64,000 nt of DNA from Pseudomonas peli (GCF_900099645.1 NZ_FMTL01000002.1:62001-126000); one strand, 5' to 3'; positions 1-9,215 are shown, numbered from the stretch's first letter. Notes: generated by a model from the sequence alone, not told the origin. A program made the numbers and translations.

Positions 1-352
1 GTACTTCCTCACCAACAACATCTCGGGCGCCTGGTGCGGCTCCTACTTCGCCAACTCGGACAAATGGGCCGAGGTTCCCGAGCACCTGAAAACCCTGTTC
101 AAACTGTGCATGGACAGCTCCAACTACTACCGCCAGCACTGGTACTGGGGCGGTGAAGCGCAACTGCGGGTTGAGGGCGGCAAGCTACAGCTGACCTCAA
201 TCCCGGCCGATGAGTGGGCCACCGTTGAGGCCGAAGCTCAGGTGTTCTGGGATGAAATCGCCAAGACCAGCCCACGCTGCGCCCGTGTGGTGGAAATCTT
301 CAAGAAGTACAACGCACTCATGGCCAAGGCCGGCGCGCCCTATCGCGGCTAG
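1..352 (+). CDS. TRAP transporter solute-binding protein, C-terminal part
   Basis: Only the last 116 codons are present; the gene starts left of the window and ends at TAG 350-352. The visible part is rich in aromatic residues (SGAWCGSYFANSD, NYYRQHWYWGG) and ends in a helical tail (EIFKKYNALMAKAGAPYRG). This resembles the C-terminus of DctP-type periplasmic binding proteins of tripartite ATP-independent transporters, the mannitol/chloroaromatic branch. Such proteins bind a carboxylate or similar solute in the periplasm and deliver it to DctQM permeases, which are not in view. The ligand cannot be told from this fragment. It may supply the catabolic operon at 1554-5533, but a divergently oriented gene lies between them. 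Confidence 0.65.
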   Translation, partial: YFLTNNISGAWCGSYFANSDKWAEVPEHLKTLFKLCMDSSNYYRQHWYWGGEAQLRVEGGKLQLTSIPADEWATVEAEAQVFWDEIAKTSPRCARVVEIFKKYNALMAKAGAPYRG

Positions 353-371
353 TGCTGTGTTGCTTGCAACT

Positions 372-406
372 TACGCCTGCAGCGCAAGATGCGGGCGTAT
401 TTTTTT
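372..406 (+). terminator. Rho-independent terminator after the TRAP gene
   Basis: A 9-bp stem (TACGCCTGC with GCGGGCGTA, one G-U pair) is followed by a T-rich run at 399-406. It lies 20 bp past the TAG and just before the convergent gene end at 429. Confidence 0.75.
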
Positions 407-428
407 GCGTGGCAGGCAGGCGGCTCAG

Positions 429-1226
429 TCAGTGCGCGTAGCGATTGTGCAGGGCCTGGAAGCGACCATCCTGCTGCACACGTTGCAAAGCAGCGCGCCA
501 GCGCGCGATGTCCTGCTCCGGCATGCCACGGGACAGGGCGATAAAGCCTTCATCGCGGCCCAGTTGCACGGCGCTTGGGCGCACCTTGTCGGCCGCGACG
601 CCCGCCTCGCGCAGCCTCTGCGCCAGCTCTGAGTCAGCCGAGGCAACCAGCGCGATCCGGCCGGCTGCGAGCATGCTGAAGCAGGTGTTGTAAGTGTTGT
701 TGCGCTTTAGTTGGGTGAACGCCATGGCTGTCAGGCGTTCGTCATGGGAGCTGCCGTTGAGTACGCACACCGGCAGGTTCTTGGCATCCTCCAGGTTGTG
801 GATACCGGTGGGCCGTTGGCTGTTTTCGTAGAGCCAGTCCGTCTCTTCCCAGATGGGCCCGACCCAGTGCGCCAGCGGCAGGCGTTCCGGGGTTTTGGCA
901 AGGTTGAAGAGCACCACATCGTCACGCTGTTGCAGTTGCGCCAGACCACGCGCCAAGGGCACTTCCTGGATTGGCAGCGGTTCGGCCATATCAGTCAGCA
1001 ACTCGCGCACCAGCTCCAGAAAGAACGCCCGCTTGCCGGCATGTTCGCGTCCGCGTAACTGGCCGTCGATCAGTACGGCTTGGCTATCCAGGCTGTGGGT
1101 GTAGATCAGCCAGTCACGTGCCAAGCAGGCCGTAGGCGCAAGCCAGGCAGCGAGTACCAGCGCAACTGCGGCGGCAACTGCTGTGCGATGCCGAGTCTGG
1201 CCGGGCGCTGGCAGGGTGCGGGGCAT
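429..1226 (-). CDS. Stand-alone periplasmic solute-binding protein (SBP_bac_3-like)
   Basis: About 265 aa. An N-terminal signal peptide (basic RHR, then AVAAAVALVLAAWLAPTACLA) directs it to the periplasm. The mature part has the pattern of family 3 binding proteins: an early ligand lobe, PLARGLAQLQQRDDVVLFNLAKTPERL in the middle, and a closing helix (RWRAALQRVQQDGRFQALHNRYAH). No ABC permease or ATPase is adjacent, so it may be a sensor-like or orphan binding protein. I chose ATG 1226. A TTG at 1235 has better spacing to a GGAG and is equally possible. Two relatives of the same size class occur in this window (14401-15210, 40653-41381). The ligand is unknown. Confidence 0.7.
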   Translation of the reverse strand: MPRTLPAPGQTRHRTAVAAAVALVLAAWLAPTACLARDWLIYTHSLDSQAVLIDGQLRGREHAGKRAFFLELVRELLTDMAEPLPIQEVPLARGLAQLQQRDDVVLFNLAKTPERLPLAHWVGPIWEETDWLYENSQRPTGIHNLEDAKNLPVCVLNGSSHDERLTAMAFTQLKRNNTYNTCFSMLAAGRIALVASADSELAQRLREAGVAADKVRPSAVQLGRDEGFIALSRGMPEQDIARWRAALQRVQQDGRFQALHNRYAH

Positions 1227-1553
1227 CGGGTTCAAACAATCTCCGGTATGGCTTCTGGCGGCCACCTGGCGCATGCAGCCAAGTGTTCGGCGGACGGTGA
1301 TCTGTGCTTTTACAGCAGAGCAGTGCCTGCCGTCATCTGTGATGCAACGCGTGCGAGTTGTTTTGCCTAATTGACCAGCCAACTTGGCAAACCTGTACCA
1401 CACTGATGGAGCTTTTTGCCGGGTGTTCTAACAGGCGTTGTGTAGTCGTCAGGGCGCGTTGTGTAGTGGTTGTGGGGATGCGCTTGAGACGCTGTTGTTG
1501 CCTGCAGGACTGACACCGGATGTCGGCCATAACAACAATAGACAGGTGCATTT
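1227..1553. other. Divergent intergenic region upstream of the glutamine-synthetase-like operon
   Basis: These 327 bp separate the binding protein (minus) from the ligase operon (plus). No credible gene is seen. The right half carries the 12-bp direct repeats annotated at 1435-1467, so the promoter of the operon is probably there. No confident -35/-10 pair could be assigned. Confidence 0.6.
1435..1467 (+). promoter_or_regulatory. Two 12-bp direct repeats, candidate operator
   Basis: GCGTTGTGTAGT occurs at 1435-1446 and again, identically, at 1456-1467. The repeats are 21 bp apart start to start, two helical turns, so a protein could contact both on one face. They end 86 bp before the start of the ligase gene. 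Regulatory function is inferred from position and phasing only. Confidence 0.5.
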
Positions 1554-2927
1554 ATGCTCAATCCGCGAGACGTGAAAACCGTTCAGGATGCCAAGCGTAT
1601 TGTCGAAGAGCGCGGCCTCAGCCATATCAAGGTTGGGGTGTTCGATAACGATGGCGTGATGCGCGGCAAATACCTCAGCCGCAGCAAATTCTTCTCTGCC
1701 CTCGACAGCGGCTTTGCCTTCTGTGATGTGGTGCTCGGCTGGGACGTGAAGGACCAGCTCTATGACAACGCTCAATACACCGGCTGGCACACCGGCTACC
1801 CGGATGCGCCGGTGCGGGTGCTGCCTCATACCTGCCGCGACTTACCCTTCGAGAACGGTATGCTGCTTTTTATCTGCGAGTTTGCCGAGGCAGCGGAAAA
1901 GGTCTGCCCACGCGGCACCCTGCGCCGGGTGATTGAGCGCTGCAAAGCCATGGGTTTCGATGCCTTTGCTGCGCTGGAATATGAGTTCTTCATGTTCGAT
2001 GAAACCCCGGAGTCGGCCCGCGAGAAGGGTTTTCGCAATCTCAAACCGTTCACGCCGGACTGGTTTGGCTACTCGATGATTCGCAACTCGGTGCATGCCG
2101 AGTTGTACCACGAGATCCTGGAAATGGCCGAGCGCATGGACTTCCCCATCGAAGGCCTGCACACCGAAACCGGCCCCGGCGTGCTGGAGGCGGCGATTGC
2201 CTATGACCGTGCCGAAGCCGCAGCCGACAAGGGCGCGCTGTTCAAGACTTTTATGAAGGTGCTTGCCCAGCGCAACGGCCTGATGGCCACCTTTATGGCC
2301 AAGTGGTCGGGCAAATATCCGGGGCAGAGCGGGCATATCCATGTGTCGCTGCGTGATCTGGCCAGCGGCAAGTCGGCGTTCTATGACCCGAGCCAGGCGC
2401 ACAACATGAGCAAGATCCAGCGTCACTTTCTTGCTGGCCAGCAGCGCCTGATGCCGGAATTCCTCTGCATGGTCGCGCCAACGCTGAACAGCTACCGGCG
2501 GCTGATTCCCGGTTTCTGGGCGCCCACCGATGCCACCTGGGGTGTTGAAAACCGTACTGCTGCGTTGCGGGTAATCCCCGGGAGCGATAAATCCCAGCGT
2601 CAGGAATATCGCCTCGGCGCGGCGGACGGCAATCCGTTTCTGGCCCTATCGGTGGCGCTCGGCTCCGGTCTGTATGGCGTGATGCAGCAGTGGGAGCCGA
2701 CCGAGCCGGTGGTAGGCAACGCCTACGCCATGAAGCACCCGGAAGAGCTGGCCCTGCCGCGCACCCTGTGGGATGCGGCGCAACGGCTGAAGGCTTCGAC
2801 GGCGGCGCGGGAGTTGTTTGGCGATGAGTTCGTCGAGCATTTCGCCGCCAGCCGCGAGTGGGAAGAGCGCGAATACCGCCGTCATGTCAGCGACTGGGAA
2901 CTGGATCGCTACTTCGAAATTATCTAG
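1554..2927 (+). CDS. Glutamine synthetase family protein, probable gamma-glutamyl-amine ligase
   Basis: 457 aa, class-I glutamine synthetase fold. The N-terminal beta-grasp has KVGVFDNDGVMRGKYL. The catalytic domain has ALEYEFFMF (metal glutamates), TETGPGVLEAAI, FMAKWSGKYPGQSGHIHVSL (ATP/metal His region) and GVENRTAALRVIPG. It is not GlnA itself: the length is that of PuuA/IpuC-type ligases, which join glutamate to an amine using ATP. The next two genes encode an aldehyde and an alcohol dehydrogenase, so the amine may carry a hydroxyl group, giving gamma-glutamyl-amino alcohol, then aldehyde, then acid. The specific substrate is inference. No gamma-glutamyl hydrolase lies nearby. Confidence 0.8.
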   Translation: MLNPRDVKTVQDAKRIVEERGLSHIKVGVFDNDGVMRGKYLSRSKFFSALDSGFAFCDVVLGWDVKDQLYDNAQYTGWHTGYPDAPVRVLPHTCRDLPFENGMLLFICEFAEAAEKVCPRGTLRRVIERCKAMGFDAFAALEYEFFMFDETPESAREKGFRNLKPFTPDWFGYSMIRNSVHAELYHEILEMAERMDFPIEGLHTETGPGVLEAAIAYDRAEAAADKGALFKTFMKVLAQRNGLMATFMAKWSGKYPGQSGHIHVSLRDLASGKSAFYDPSQAHNMSKIQRHFLAGQQRLMPEFLCMVAPTLNSYRRLIPGFWAPTDATWGVENRTAALRVIPGSDKSQRQEYRLGAADGNPFLALSVALGSGLYGVMQQWEPTEPVVGNAYAMKHPEELALPRTLWDAAQRLKASTAARELFGDEFVEHFAASREWEEREYRRHVSDWELDRYFEII

Positions 2928-2966
2928 CGCGCGGCCCCGGCTGATTGGGCTTATGGAGTCTTTTCA

Positions 2967-4355
2967 ATGAGCAAACTGCAATGCATTTCCCCCATCGATG
3001 GCTCTGTGTATGTCGAGCGTCATCTGGCCTCCAACCCCGAAATTCAGGCGGCTCTAGCCAGGGCCGAGCTGGCGCAGCAGGCCTGGAAGACCACCCCGTT
3101 GGCCGAGCGCATCGCCATCGGCCGCAGGGCTATTGCGGCCTTCGCCGCCAAGGAAACCCAGCTGGCTGAAGAGCTGTGCTGGATGATGGGCCGGCCGATC
3201 CGCTATGCCGCAGGCGAAGTGCGCGGCTTTGTCGAGCGGGCCAGCTATATGGCGGACATTGCCGAGAGCGCCCTGGCCGATATTCAGGTGCCAGAAAAGC
3301 CCGGTTTTATCCGTTTTATCCGCCGTGAACCGCTGGGTGTGGCGCTGGTGATCGCCCCCTGGAACTACCCCTATCTGACTGCAGTGAACGCGGTGATGCC
3401 GGCGCTGCTGGCGGGCAATGCAGTGCTGCTCAAGCATTCAGCGCAAACCCCGCTGTGCGCCGAGCGTATGGTCGAAGCCTTCAGCGAAGCTGGCTTGCCG
3501 GACGGAGTATTCCAGTACCTGCACTTGAGCCACGGTGAAACCGAGGCGCTGATCCAGGCGCCGACTATCGCCCACGTCGCCTTCACCGGTTCGGTGCCCG
3601 GCGGCACCATGGTCGAACGGGTGGCGGTGGGGCGCTTTCTCAGCATCGGCCTGGAACTGGGCGGTAAGGATCCAGCTTATGTTCGTGCTGACGCCGATCT
3701 GGCCCACGCGGTGGAAACCACCATTGATGGGGCGTTCTTCAACTCCGGGCAATCCTGCTGCGGCATCGAGCGCATTTATGTGCACGAATCGCTCTACGAC
3801 GCCTTCGTCGAGCAGGCGGTGGCGTTGGTCAAACAGTACAAACTCGGCCGCTCCGATGACCCGGACACCACGTTAGGCCCACTGGTGCGCGCCGAGGCGG
3901 CGGATTTCGTCCGTGGGCAGATTCACGATGCCATTGAGCAGGGCGCCACTGCCCATCTGGTGCCGGCCGACTTTGCTATGGACCATCCAGGCTCGCAGTA
4001 TCTGGCGCCGCAGGTGCTGACCAACGTGAATCACGGCATGCGGGTGATGACCGAAGAATCCTTCGGCCCAGTGGTAGGCATCCAGAAGGTCAAGGATGAC
4101 GAGGAAGCCCTGGCGCTGATGAACGACAGCGAGTTTGGCCTGACGGCCGCGATCTTCAGCCGTGACGTGGATGCCGCCATGGCCCTGGCCGAACGGGTAG
4201 AGGCGGGCACGGTGTTTCTCAATCGCTGTGACTACCTCGACCCTGCACTGGCCTGGACCGGGGTGAAGAACTCCGGGCGCGGCTGCACCCTGTCCAGCGT
4301 CGGCTTCGAGCATGTCACCCGGCCGAAATCCTTCCACTTCAAAACTCAGCTGTGA
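2967..4355 (+). CDS. NAD(P)-dependent aldehyde dehydrogenase
   Basis: 462 aa, ALDH superfamily, cytoplasmic. Visible motifs are APWNYPYLT in the cofactor fold, FTGSVPGGTMV, LELGGKDPAYV with the general-base glutamate, FFNSGQSCCGIERIYV with the catalytic cysteine, and EESFGPVVGI near the end. GGAG stands 8 nt before ATG. It follows the ligase gene by 39 bp and precedes the alcohol dehydrogenase by 8 bp, so all three are likely co-transcribed. Expected role: oxidise the aldehyde made by the alcohol dehydrogenase, possibly as a gamma-glutamylated intermediate. The substrate is not deducible from sequence. Confidence 0.9.
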   Translation: MSKLQCISPIDGSVYVERHLASNPEIQAALARAELAQQAWKTTPLAERIAIGRRAIAAFAAKETQLAEELCWMMGRPIRYAAGEVRGFVERASYMADIAESALADIQVPEKPGFIRFIRREPLGVALVIAPWNYPYLTAVNAVMPALLAGNAVLLKHSAQTPLCAERMVEAFSEAGLPDGVFQYLHLSHGETEALIQAPTIAHVAFTGSVPGGTMVERVAVGRFLSIGLELGGKDPAYVRADADLAHAVETTIDGAFFNSGQSCCGIERIYVHESLYDAFVEQAVALVKQYKLGRSDDPDTTLGPLVRAEAADFVRGQIHDAIEQGATAHLVPADFAMDHPGSQYLAPQVLTNVNHGMRVMTEESFGPVVGIQKVKDDEEALALMNDSEFGLTAAIFSRDVDAAMALAERVEAGTVFLNRCDYLDPALAWTGVKNSGRGCTLSSVGFEHVTRPKSFHFKTQL

Positions 4356-4363
4356 GGCGCGCC

Positions 4364-5533
4364 ATGGACCTGAATCATTACCGCATGAACTGGAATTACC
4401 CGACCTCGGTGCGCGTCGGTGTGGGCCGCATCAACGAGCTGGCAGCGGCTTGCCGGCAACTGGGCATGAGCGCACCGCTGCTGGTCACCGACCCTGGCCT
4501 GGCCACTTTGCCGATGATCGACCGCGCGCTGTTGCATTGCCGCGACGATGGCCTCAAGGCCGGCTTGTTTCATGGCATCAAGGGCAACCCCACCGGACAG
4601 AACGTGATGGACGGGGTGGCCGCATTCAAAGCCGGCAAGCATGACGGGGTGATCGCCTTTGGCGGCGGCTCGGCGCTGGATGCCGGCAAGGCCATCGCCC
4701 TGATGGTCGGCCAGGATCGGCCCTTGTGGGATTTCGAGGACATCGGCGACAACTGCAGCCGCGTCAATGTTGCCGGCATGGCCCCGGTGGTGGCGGTGCC
4801 GACCACCGCCGGCACCGGCTCTGAAGTGGGTCGTGCCTCGGTGATCACCGATGATGCCGTACATATCAAACGCATTATCTTCCACGCGCGCATGCTGCCG
4901 GCGCTGGTGATCCTCGATCCCGAGCTGACCCTCGGCCTGCCGGCCAACATCACTGCCGCCACTGGTATGGATGCGCTGTCGCATAACCTGGAGGCGTTCT
5001 GCTCACCGCTGTTCCACCCCATGGCCGAAGGTATTGCCCTGGAAGGCATGCGCCTGGTGCAGCAGTATTTGCCGCGCGCGGTGGCGCAGGGCAGCGATGT
5101 TGAAGCGCGGCTACAGATGCTGGTGGCCTCGAGCATGGGCGCCACCGCATTCCAGCGTGGCCTGGGCGCCATGCATGCGCTGGCCCATCCGCTCGGTGCG
5201 CTGTACGACGCCCACCACGGCCTGCTCAATGCAGTACTGATGCCTTACGTGCTGGTTGCTAACCGCGAACGTATCGAGCCGCAGATGGAGAAAATGGCTC
5301 GCTATCTGAACCTGGCCAAGCCAGGTTTTACGGGCGTGCTGGAGTGGGTGATGGCGCTGCGTGAGCAGGTCGGTATCCCGCACAGCCTGAGCGAAATTGG
5401 CATTGATGACGCGCGCATCGAGCAGGTTGGACAGATGGCTGAGGTCGACCCCTCTGCCGGCACCAACCCGATTGCCTTTACCGCTGCGCAATACAGTCAG
5501 CTGTTTGAAAAAGCCCTGCGTGGCACCCTCTAA
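4364..5533 (+). CDS. Iron-containing (group III) alcohol dehydrogenase
   Basis: 389 aa. It shows GGGSALDAGKAIA for NAD binding, TTAGTGSEVGRASVI, and metal ligands in TGMDALSHNLEAF (Asp and His) and MHALAHPLGALYDAHHG (His residues). I chose ATG 4364 because GAGG lies 6 nt upstream; an in-frame GTG at 4352 would overlap the aldehyde dehydrogenase stop. As the last gene of the operon it probably oxidises a primary alcohol to the aldehyde used by the preceding enzyme. In this family the metal may be Fe2+ or Zn2+. Confidence 0.88.
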   Translation: MDLNHYRMNWNYPTSVRVGVGRINELAAACRQLGMSAPLLVTDPGLATLPMIDRALLHCRDDGLKAGLFHGIKGNPTGQNVMDGVAAFKAGKHDGVIAFGGGSALDAGKAIALMVGQDRPLWDFEDIGDNCSRVNVAGMAPVVAVPTTAGTGSEVGRASVITDDAVHIKRIIFHARMLPALVILDPELTLGLPANITAATGMDALSHNLEAFCSPLFHPMAEGIALEGMRLVQQYLPRAVAQGSDVEARLQMLVASSMGATAFQRGLGAMHALAHPLGALYDAHHGLLNAVLMPYVLVANRERIEPQMEKMARYLNLAKPGFTGVLEWVMALREQVGIPHSLSEIGIDDARIEQVGQMAEVDPSAGTNPIAFTAAQYSQLFEKALRGTL

Positions 5534-5547
5534 TCTCTGGCCTTACC

Positions 5548-5575
5548 AGCGCTGCTCGCTTGGGCGAGCAGCGCT
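5548..5575. other. Perfect 12-bp stem-loop after the catabolic operon
   Basis: AGCGCTGCTCGC is followed by TTGG and its exact complement. There is no T-run on either side, so it is not a classic terminator. It may stabilise the 3' end of the operon transcript. It lies 15 bp past the alcohol dehydrogenase stop. Confidence 0.55.
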
Positions 5576-5716
5576 GTAGCGAACAGATACATGACCCGCC
5601 GGTTCTTCGCTTGCGCTGCCTGCGCGTGACTCCTTATATTCCCCCGGCATTTAAGCGCGCCCGGCTTGCGCCTGCCCGGCTGCAAGCAGGGTCTGTTACC
5701 GCAATGGTGAGAGGCC

Positions 5717-6640
5717 ATGATCGAAATAAAAAACCTAACCAAGCGTTTTGCGCAGCACACGGCTGTTGACGACCTGTCCTTCAGTGTTAAGCCCGGTGAA
5801 GTGCTGGGCTTTCTCGGCCCCAACGGTGCCGGCAAATCCACCACCATGAAGATGCTCACCGGCTTTCTCGCGCCGACTTCAGGCAGTGCCAGCATCCTCG
5901 GTTTCGATATCCAGAAAGACACCCTCAAGGCCCAGCGGCAGATCGGTTATCTGCCCGAAGGCGCGCCGTGCTACGGTGATATGACGGTGCGCAGCTTCCT
6001 CGAATTTATCGCCGAGGTGCGCGGCTTCAAGGGCGCCGAGAAGCGTCAGCGGGTGGCCAAAGCAGTCGCTCAGGTCGAGTTGGACGCCGTGCTGGAACAG
6101 TCGATCGAAACTCTGTCGAAAGGCTTCAAGCGTCGCGTCGGCCTGGCCCAGGCGATTCTGCATGATCCCAAGGTGCTGATCCTCGACGAACCCACCGACG
6201 GCCTCGACCCCAACCAGAAGCACCAAGTGCGCAAGCTGATCCAGAGCCTGGCCCACGACAAGATCGTGATCATTTCCACCCACATCCTCGAAGAAGTGTC
6301 CGCTGTGTGCACCCGCGCGGTGGTGATCGCCCACGGCAAGCTGCTGGCCGACGGCACGCCGCTGGAGCTGGAGAGCCGCTCGCGTTATCACCAGGCCGTC
6401 ACCCTGGTGGCTGCCGAGCCGCTCGATCAGGCCGCGCTGGCTGCGCTGCCGGGCGTGGCCGGGGTGGAAGAAAATACCCTGGAACACAGCCTGAGCATCC
6501 TCGCCAAACCGGGTGAAGTGATCTTCCCGCAGGTCAACGCGCTGATCGCGGAGCGCGGCTGGCAGGTCAAGGAATTGAATGTCGAACGCGGGCGGCTGGA
6601 CGAAGTGTTCCGCAGCCTGACCCGTGGGGAGGTGGTATGA
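5717..6640 (+). CDS. ABC transporter ATP-binding protein (GldA-like)
   Basis: 307 aa. A full nucleotide-binding domain is present: Walker A GPNGAGKST (about residues 39-47), signature LSKGFKRRVGLAQ, Walker B VLILDEPTDGLDP and switch histidine in STHILEE. A C-terminal extension of about 90 residues is typical of ABC-2-type exporters. It overlaps the permease gene by 4 bp (ATGA), which indicates translational coupling. With the next two genes it forms a complex of the Gld type, better known from gliding bacteria but present in non-gliding Pseudomonas. The substrate is unknown. Confidence 0.88.
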   Translation: MIEIKNLTKRFAQHTAVDDLSFSVKPGEVLGFLGPNGAGKSTTMKMLTGFLAPTSGSASILGFDIQKDTLKAQRQIGYLPEGAPCYGDMTVRSFLEFIAEVRGFKGAEKRQRVAKAVAQVELDAVLEQSIETLSKGFKRRVGLAQAILHDPKVLILDEPTDGLDPNQKHQVRKLIQSLAHDKIVIISTHILEEVSAVCTRAVVIAHGKLLADGTPLELESRSRYHQAVTLVAAEPLDQAALAALPGVAGVEENTLEHSLSILAKPGEVIFPQVNALIAERGWQVKELNVERGRLDEVFRSLTRGEVV

Positions 6641-7371
6641 GTCAGTTGTCGGTGGTCTTTAAGCGCGAGCTGGCGAGCTACTTCGCCACGCCGCTGGCTT
6701 ACGTGTTTATCCTGATTTTCTTGGTGCTGTCCGGGGTGTTCACCTTCTACCTCGGCGGCTTCTTCGAGAGCGGCCAGGCCAATCTCGCACCGTTCTTCAA
6801 TTTCCACCCTTGGCTGTATCTGTTTCTGGTGCCGGCAATTGCCATGCGCCTGTGGGCCGAAGAGCGCAAGAGCGGCACCATCGAACTACTGATGACCCTG
6901 CCCATCACCCGTTTCGACGCGGTCACTGGCAAGTTTCTCGCCGCCTGGGTGTTTGCCGGTTTGGCGTTGCTGCTGACCTTCCCGATGGTGATCACCGTCA
7001 ATTACCTGGGTGAGCCGGACAACGGTGCGATCATCACCGGCTATATCGGCAGCTGGCTGCTGGCGGGTGCTTATCTGGCGATTGGCTCGTGCATGTCGGC
7101 CCTGGCGAAAAACCAGGTAATCGCCTTTATCCTGGCCGTCAGCGTGTGCTTCCTGTTTATCGTCAGCGGCTTCCCCATGGTGCTCGACGGTTTCAGTGGC
7201 TGGGCGCCGCAGTGGCTGGTGGATGCCGTGGCTTCGCTGAGCTTCCTGACCCGTTTCGATGCGATCAGCAAGGGCGTGATCGACCTGCGCGACCTGCTGT
7301 ATTTCCTCACCCTGATTGCTGCCTGGTTGGCGGCGACAGCGGTGGTTATCGACCTGAAGAAAGCTGACTGA
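6637..7371 (+). CDS. ABC-2 type permease (GldF-like)
   Basis: 244 aa with about six membrane segments. The first is LAYVFILIFLVLSGVFTFYLGG and the last LIAAWLAATAVVIDL. The conserved RLWAEERKSGTIELLMTLPI follows the second helix, as in ABC-2 permeases. The start overlaps the ATPase stop (ATGA), and the gldG-like gene follows after 8 bp. It forms the membrane channel for the ATPase encoded upstream. What it moves is unknown. Confidence 0.85.
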   Translation: MSQLSVVFKRELASYFATPLAYVFILIFLVLSGVFTFYLGGFFESGQANLAPFFNFHPWLYLFLVPAIAMRLWAEERKSGTIELLMTLPITRFDAVTGKFLAAWVFAGLALLLTFPMVITVNYLGEPDNGAIITGYIGSWLLAGAYLAIGSCMSALAKNQVIAFILAVSVCFLFIVSGFPMVLDGFSGWAPQWLVDAVASLSFLTRFDAISKGVIDLRDLLYFLTLIAAWLAATAVVIDLKKAD

Positions 7372-7379
7372 GGCCGCCC

Positions 7380-9215
7380 ATGAAAAAGCTGATGGTTTCC
7401 AGCGCCGGGCTTGCACTCATTGCCCTGGCGTTTCTCGCCTTCAACCTGTTCTCCAGCGTCAGCCTTAGCGGCGTGCGTCTGGATCTGACCGAGCAGAAGC
7501 TCTACACCCTCTCCAGCGGCACCGAGCAGATTCTTGCCGAGCTGGATGAGCCGGTGGAGCTGAACTTCTTCTACTCCGACACCGCGACCAAGGACCTACC
7601 GGCGCTGCGCACCTACGCCAAGCGCGTCGAGGAAATGCTCAAGGCTTATCAGCGTGAGGCGGGCGACAAGCTCAAGCTGACGATTATCGACCCGGCGCCG
7701 TTTTCCGAGGACGAAGACAAAGCCGCCGAGTTCGGCTTGCAGGGCATTCCGCTGCAGCAGGGCGGCGACTCGATCTACTTCGGCCTGGCCGGCAAGAATG
7801 CCGAAGGCCTGACCCAGGTGATCCCGTTTTTCGCCCTGGATCAGGAAGAGTTCCTCGAATACGAACTCAGCCGTCTGGTGCAGAGCCTGGCCAAGCCCGA
7901 GCGCCCGGTTGTCGGCGTACTGTCTGGCTTGCAGGTCAACGGCGGTTTCGACATGGCCGCGCGGCAGCCGACACCGGCCTGGATGCTGATCGAGGAGATT
8001 CGTCAGCTGTTCCAGATCGAAAGCCTCAAGCGTGATGTCGACCTGATCCCTGAAAAGGTTTCGGTACTGCTGCTGATCCACCCTAAGCAGCTGCCTGAGC
8101 AGACCCTGTACGCGATTGACCAGTTCGTCCTGCGCGGCGGCAAGTTGCTGACCTTTGTCGACCCGTTCAGCGAGGCCGATACCCAGGCCGAAATGCCCGG
8201 CGAGATGGTCATCGACAAAGCGTCCGATCTGCCCGCGCTGTTCAAGGCCTGGGGCCTGCGCATGGTGCCGGATCAGGTGCTGGGCGACGGCTCATATGCC
8301 ATGTCGGTGAGCATGGGCGAGGGCCAGCGCCCGGTGCGTCACGCTGCCTGGCTGAGCCTGCCGAAGAATGCCCTGGACAAGGACGACATCAGCACCGCTT
8401 CGCTGGAAACCATCACGGTGGCCACTGCCGGCATGCTGGAGCCGCTGGACGGCGCGAAAACCCAGTTCATCCCGCTGGTGCGCAGCTCGCAGTACGCCAT
8501 GCCGTTTGATGTCAAACGCTTCGGCATGCTGGCCAACCCGGAAGAGCTGATTCGCGAACTCAAACCCACCGGCGAGCGTTACACCCTGGCCGCGCGTATC
8601 AGCGGCCCGGCGCAAACGGCTTTCCCAGAGGGGATCGAAGGGCAGAAGGATGGCCTCAAACAGGCCGACAACATCAACGTGATCGTCGTGGCCGACACCG
8701 ACATGCTCACCGACCGCATGTGGGTGCAGGTGCAGGACTTCTTCGGTCAGCGTATTCCGCAGCCGTGGGCGGACAATGCCGGTTTCGCGATCAACGCCCT
8801 GGACAACCTGGCCGGCTCCGAAGCGCTGATCAGCGTGCGTTCTCGCGGTCGCTTCACCCGGCCGTTCGAGGTGGTGGACGCCATTCAGCGTGACGCCGAG
8901 GTGCAGTTCCGCGAGAAGGAGCAAGCCCTGCAAACGCAACTGGCTGATACCGAGCAGAAGCTTGCCGCTCTGCAGCAGAACCAGGACCCGAGCAAAGCCC
9001 TGGAGCTGACGCCCGAGCAACAGGCTGCGGTGCAGCAGTTTGTGCAGCAGAAACTGGCGATCCGCAAGGAGCTACGCGACGTGCGTTACCAGTTGAATGC
9101 CGATATCGAGGCCCTGGGCAGCACGCTCAAGTTCCTCAATATCGCTCTGGTGCCGCTGGTGTTGACCCTCGGCGTGCTGGCGCTGTGGTTGTGGCGTCGG
9201 CGCAAGCACGGCTAA
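7380..9215 (+). CDS. GldG family auxiliary protein of ABC transporter
   Basis: 611 aa. A membrane anchor lies near the N-terminus (GLALIALAFLAFNLFSSV), then the family hallmark LDLTEQKLYTLSSGTEQIL. A long periplasmic domain of DUF4350/GldG type follows, with a Gln/Glu-rich coiled coil around residues 500-565 and a C-terminal anchor (VPLVLTLGVLALWLWRRRKHG). In many proteobacteria a DUF4340 gene comes next; here a repeat element and a terminator follow at once, so that partner is missing locally. The role is probably as accessory subunit of the upstream ABC complex. Confidence 0.82.
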   Translation: MKKLMVSSAGLALIALAFLAFNLFSSVSLSGVRLDLTEQKLYTLSSGTEQILAELDEPVELNFFYSDTATKDLPALRTYAKRVEEMLKAYQREAGDKLKLTIIDPAPFSEDEDKAAEFGLQGIPLQQGGDSIYFGLAGKNAEGLTQVIPFFALDQEEFLEYELSRLVQSLAKPERPVVGVLSGLQVNGGFDMAARQPTPAWMLIEEIRQLFQIESLKRDVDLIPEKVSVLLLIHPKQLPEQTLYAIDQFVLRGGKLLTFVDPFSEADTQAEMPGEMVIDKASDLPALFKAWGLRMVPDQVLGDGSYAMSVSMGEGQRPVRHAAWLSLPKNALDKDDISTASLETITVATAGMLEPLDGAKTQFIPLVRSSQYAMPFDVKRFGMLANPEELIRELKPTGERYTLAARISGPAQTAFPEGIEGQKDGLKQADNINVIVVADTDMLTDRMWVQVQDFFGQRIPQPWADNAGFAINALDNLAGSEALISVRSRGRFTRPFEVVDAIQRDAEVQFREKEQALQTQLADTEQKLAALQQNQDPSKALELTPEQQAAVQQFVQQKLAIRKELRDVRYQLNADIEALGSTLKFLNIALVPLVLTLGVLALWLWRRRKHG

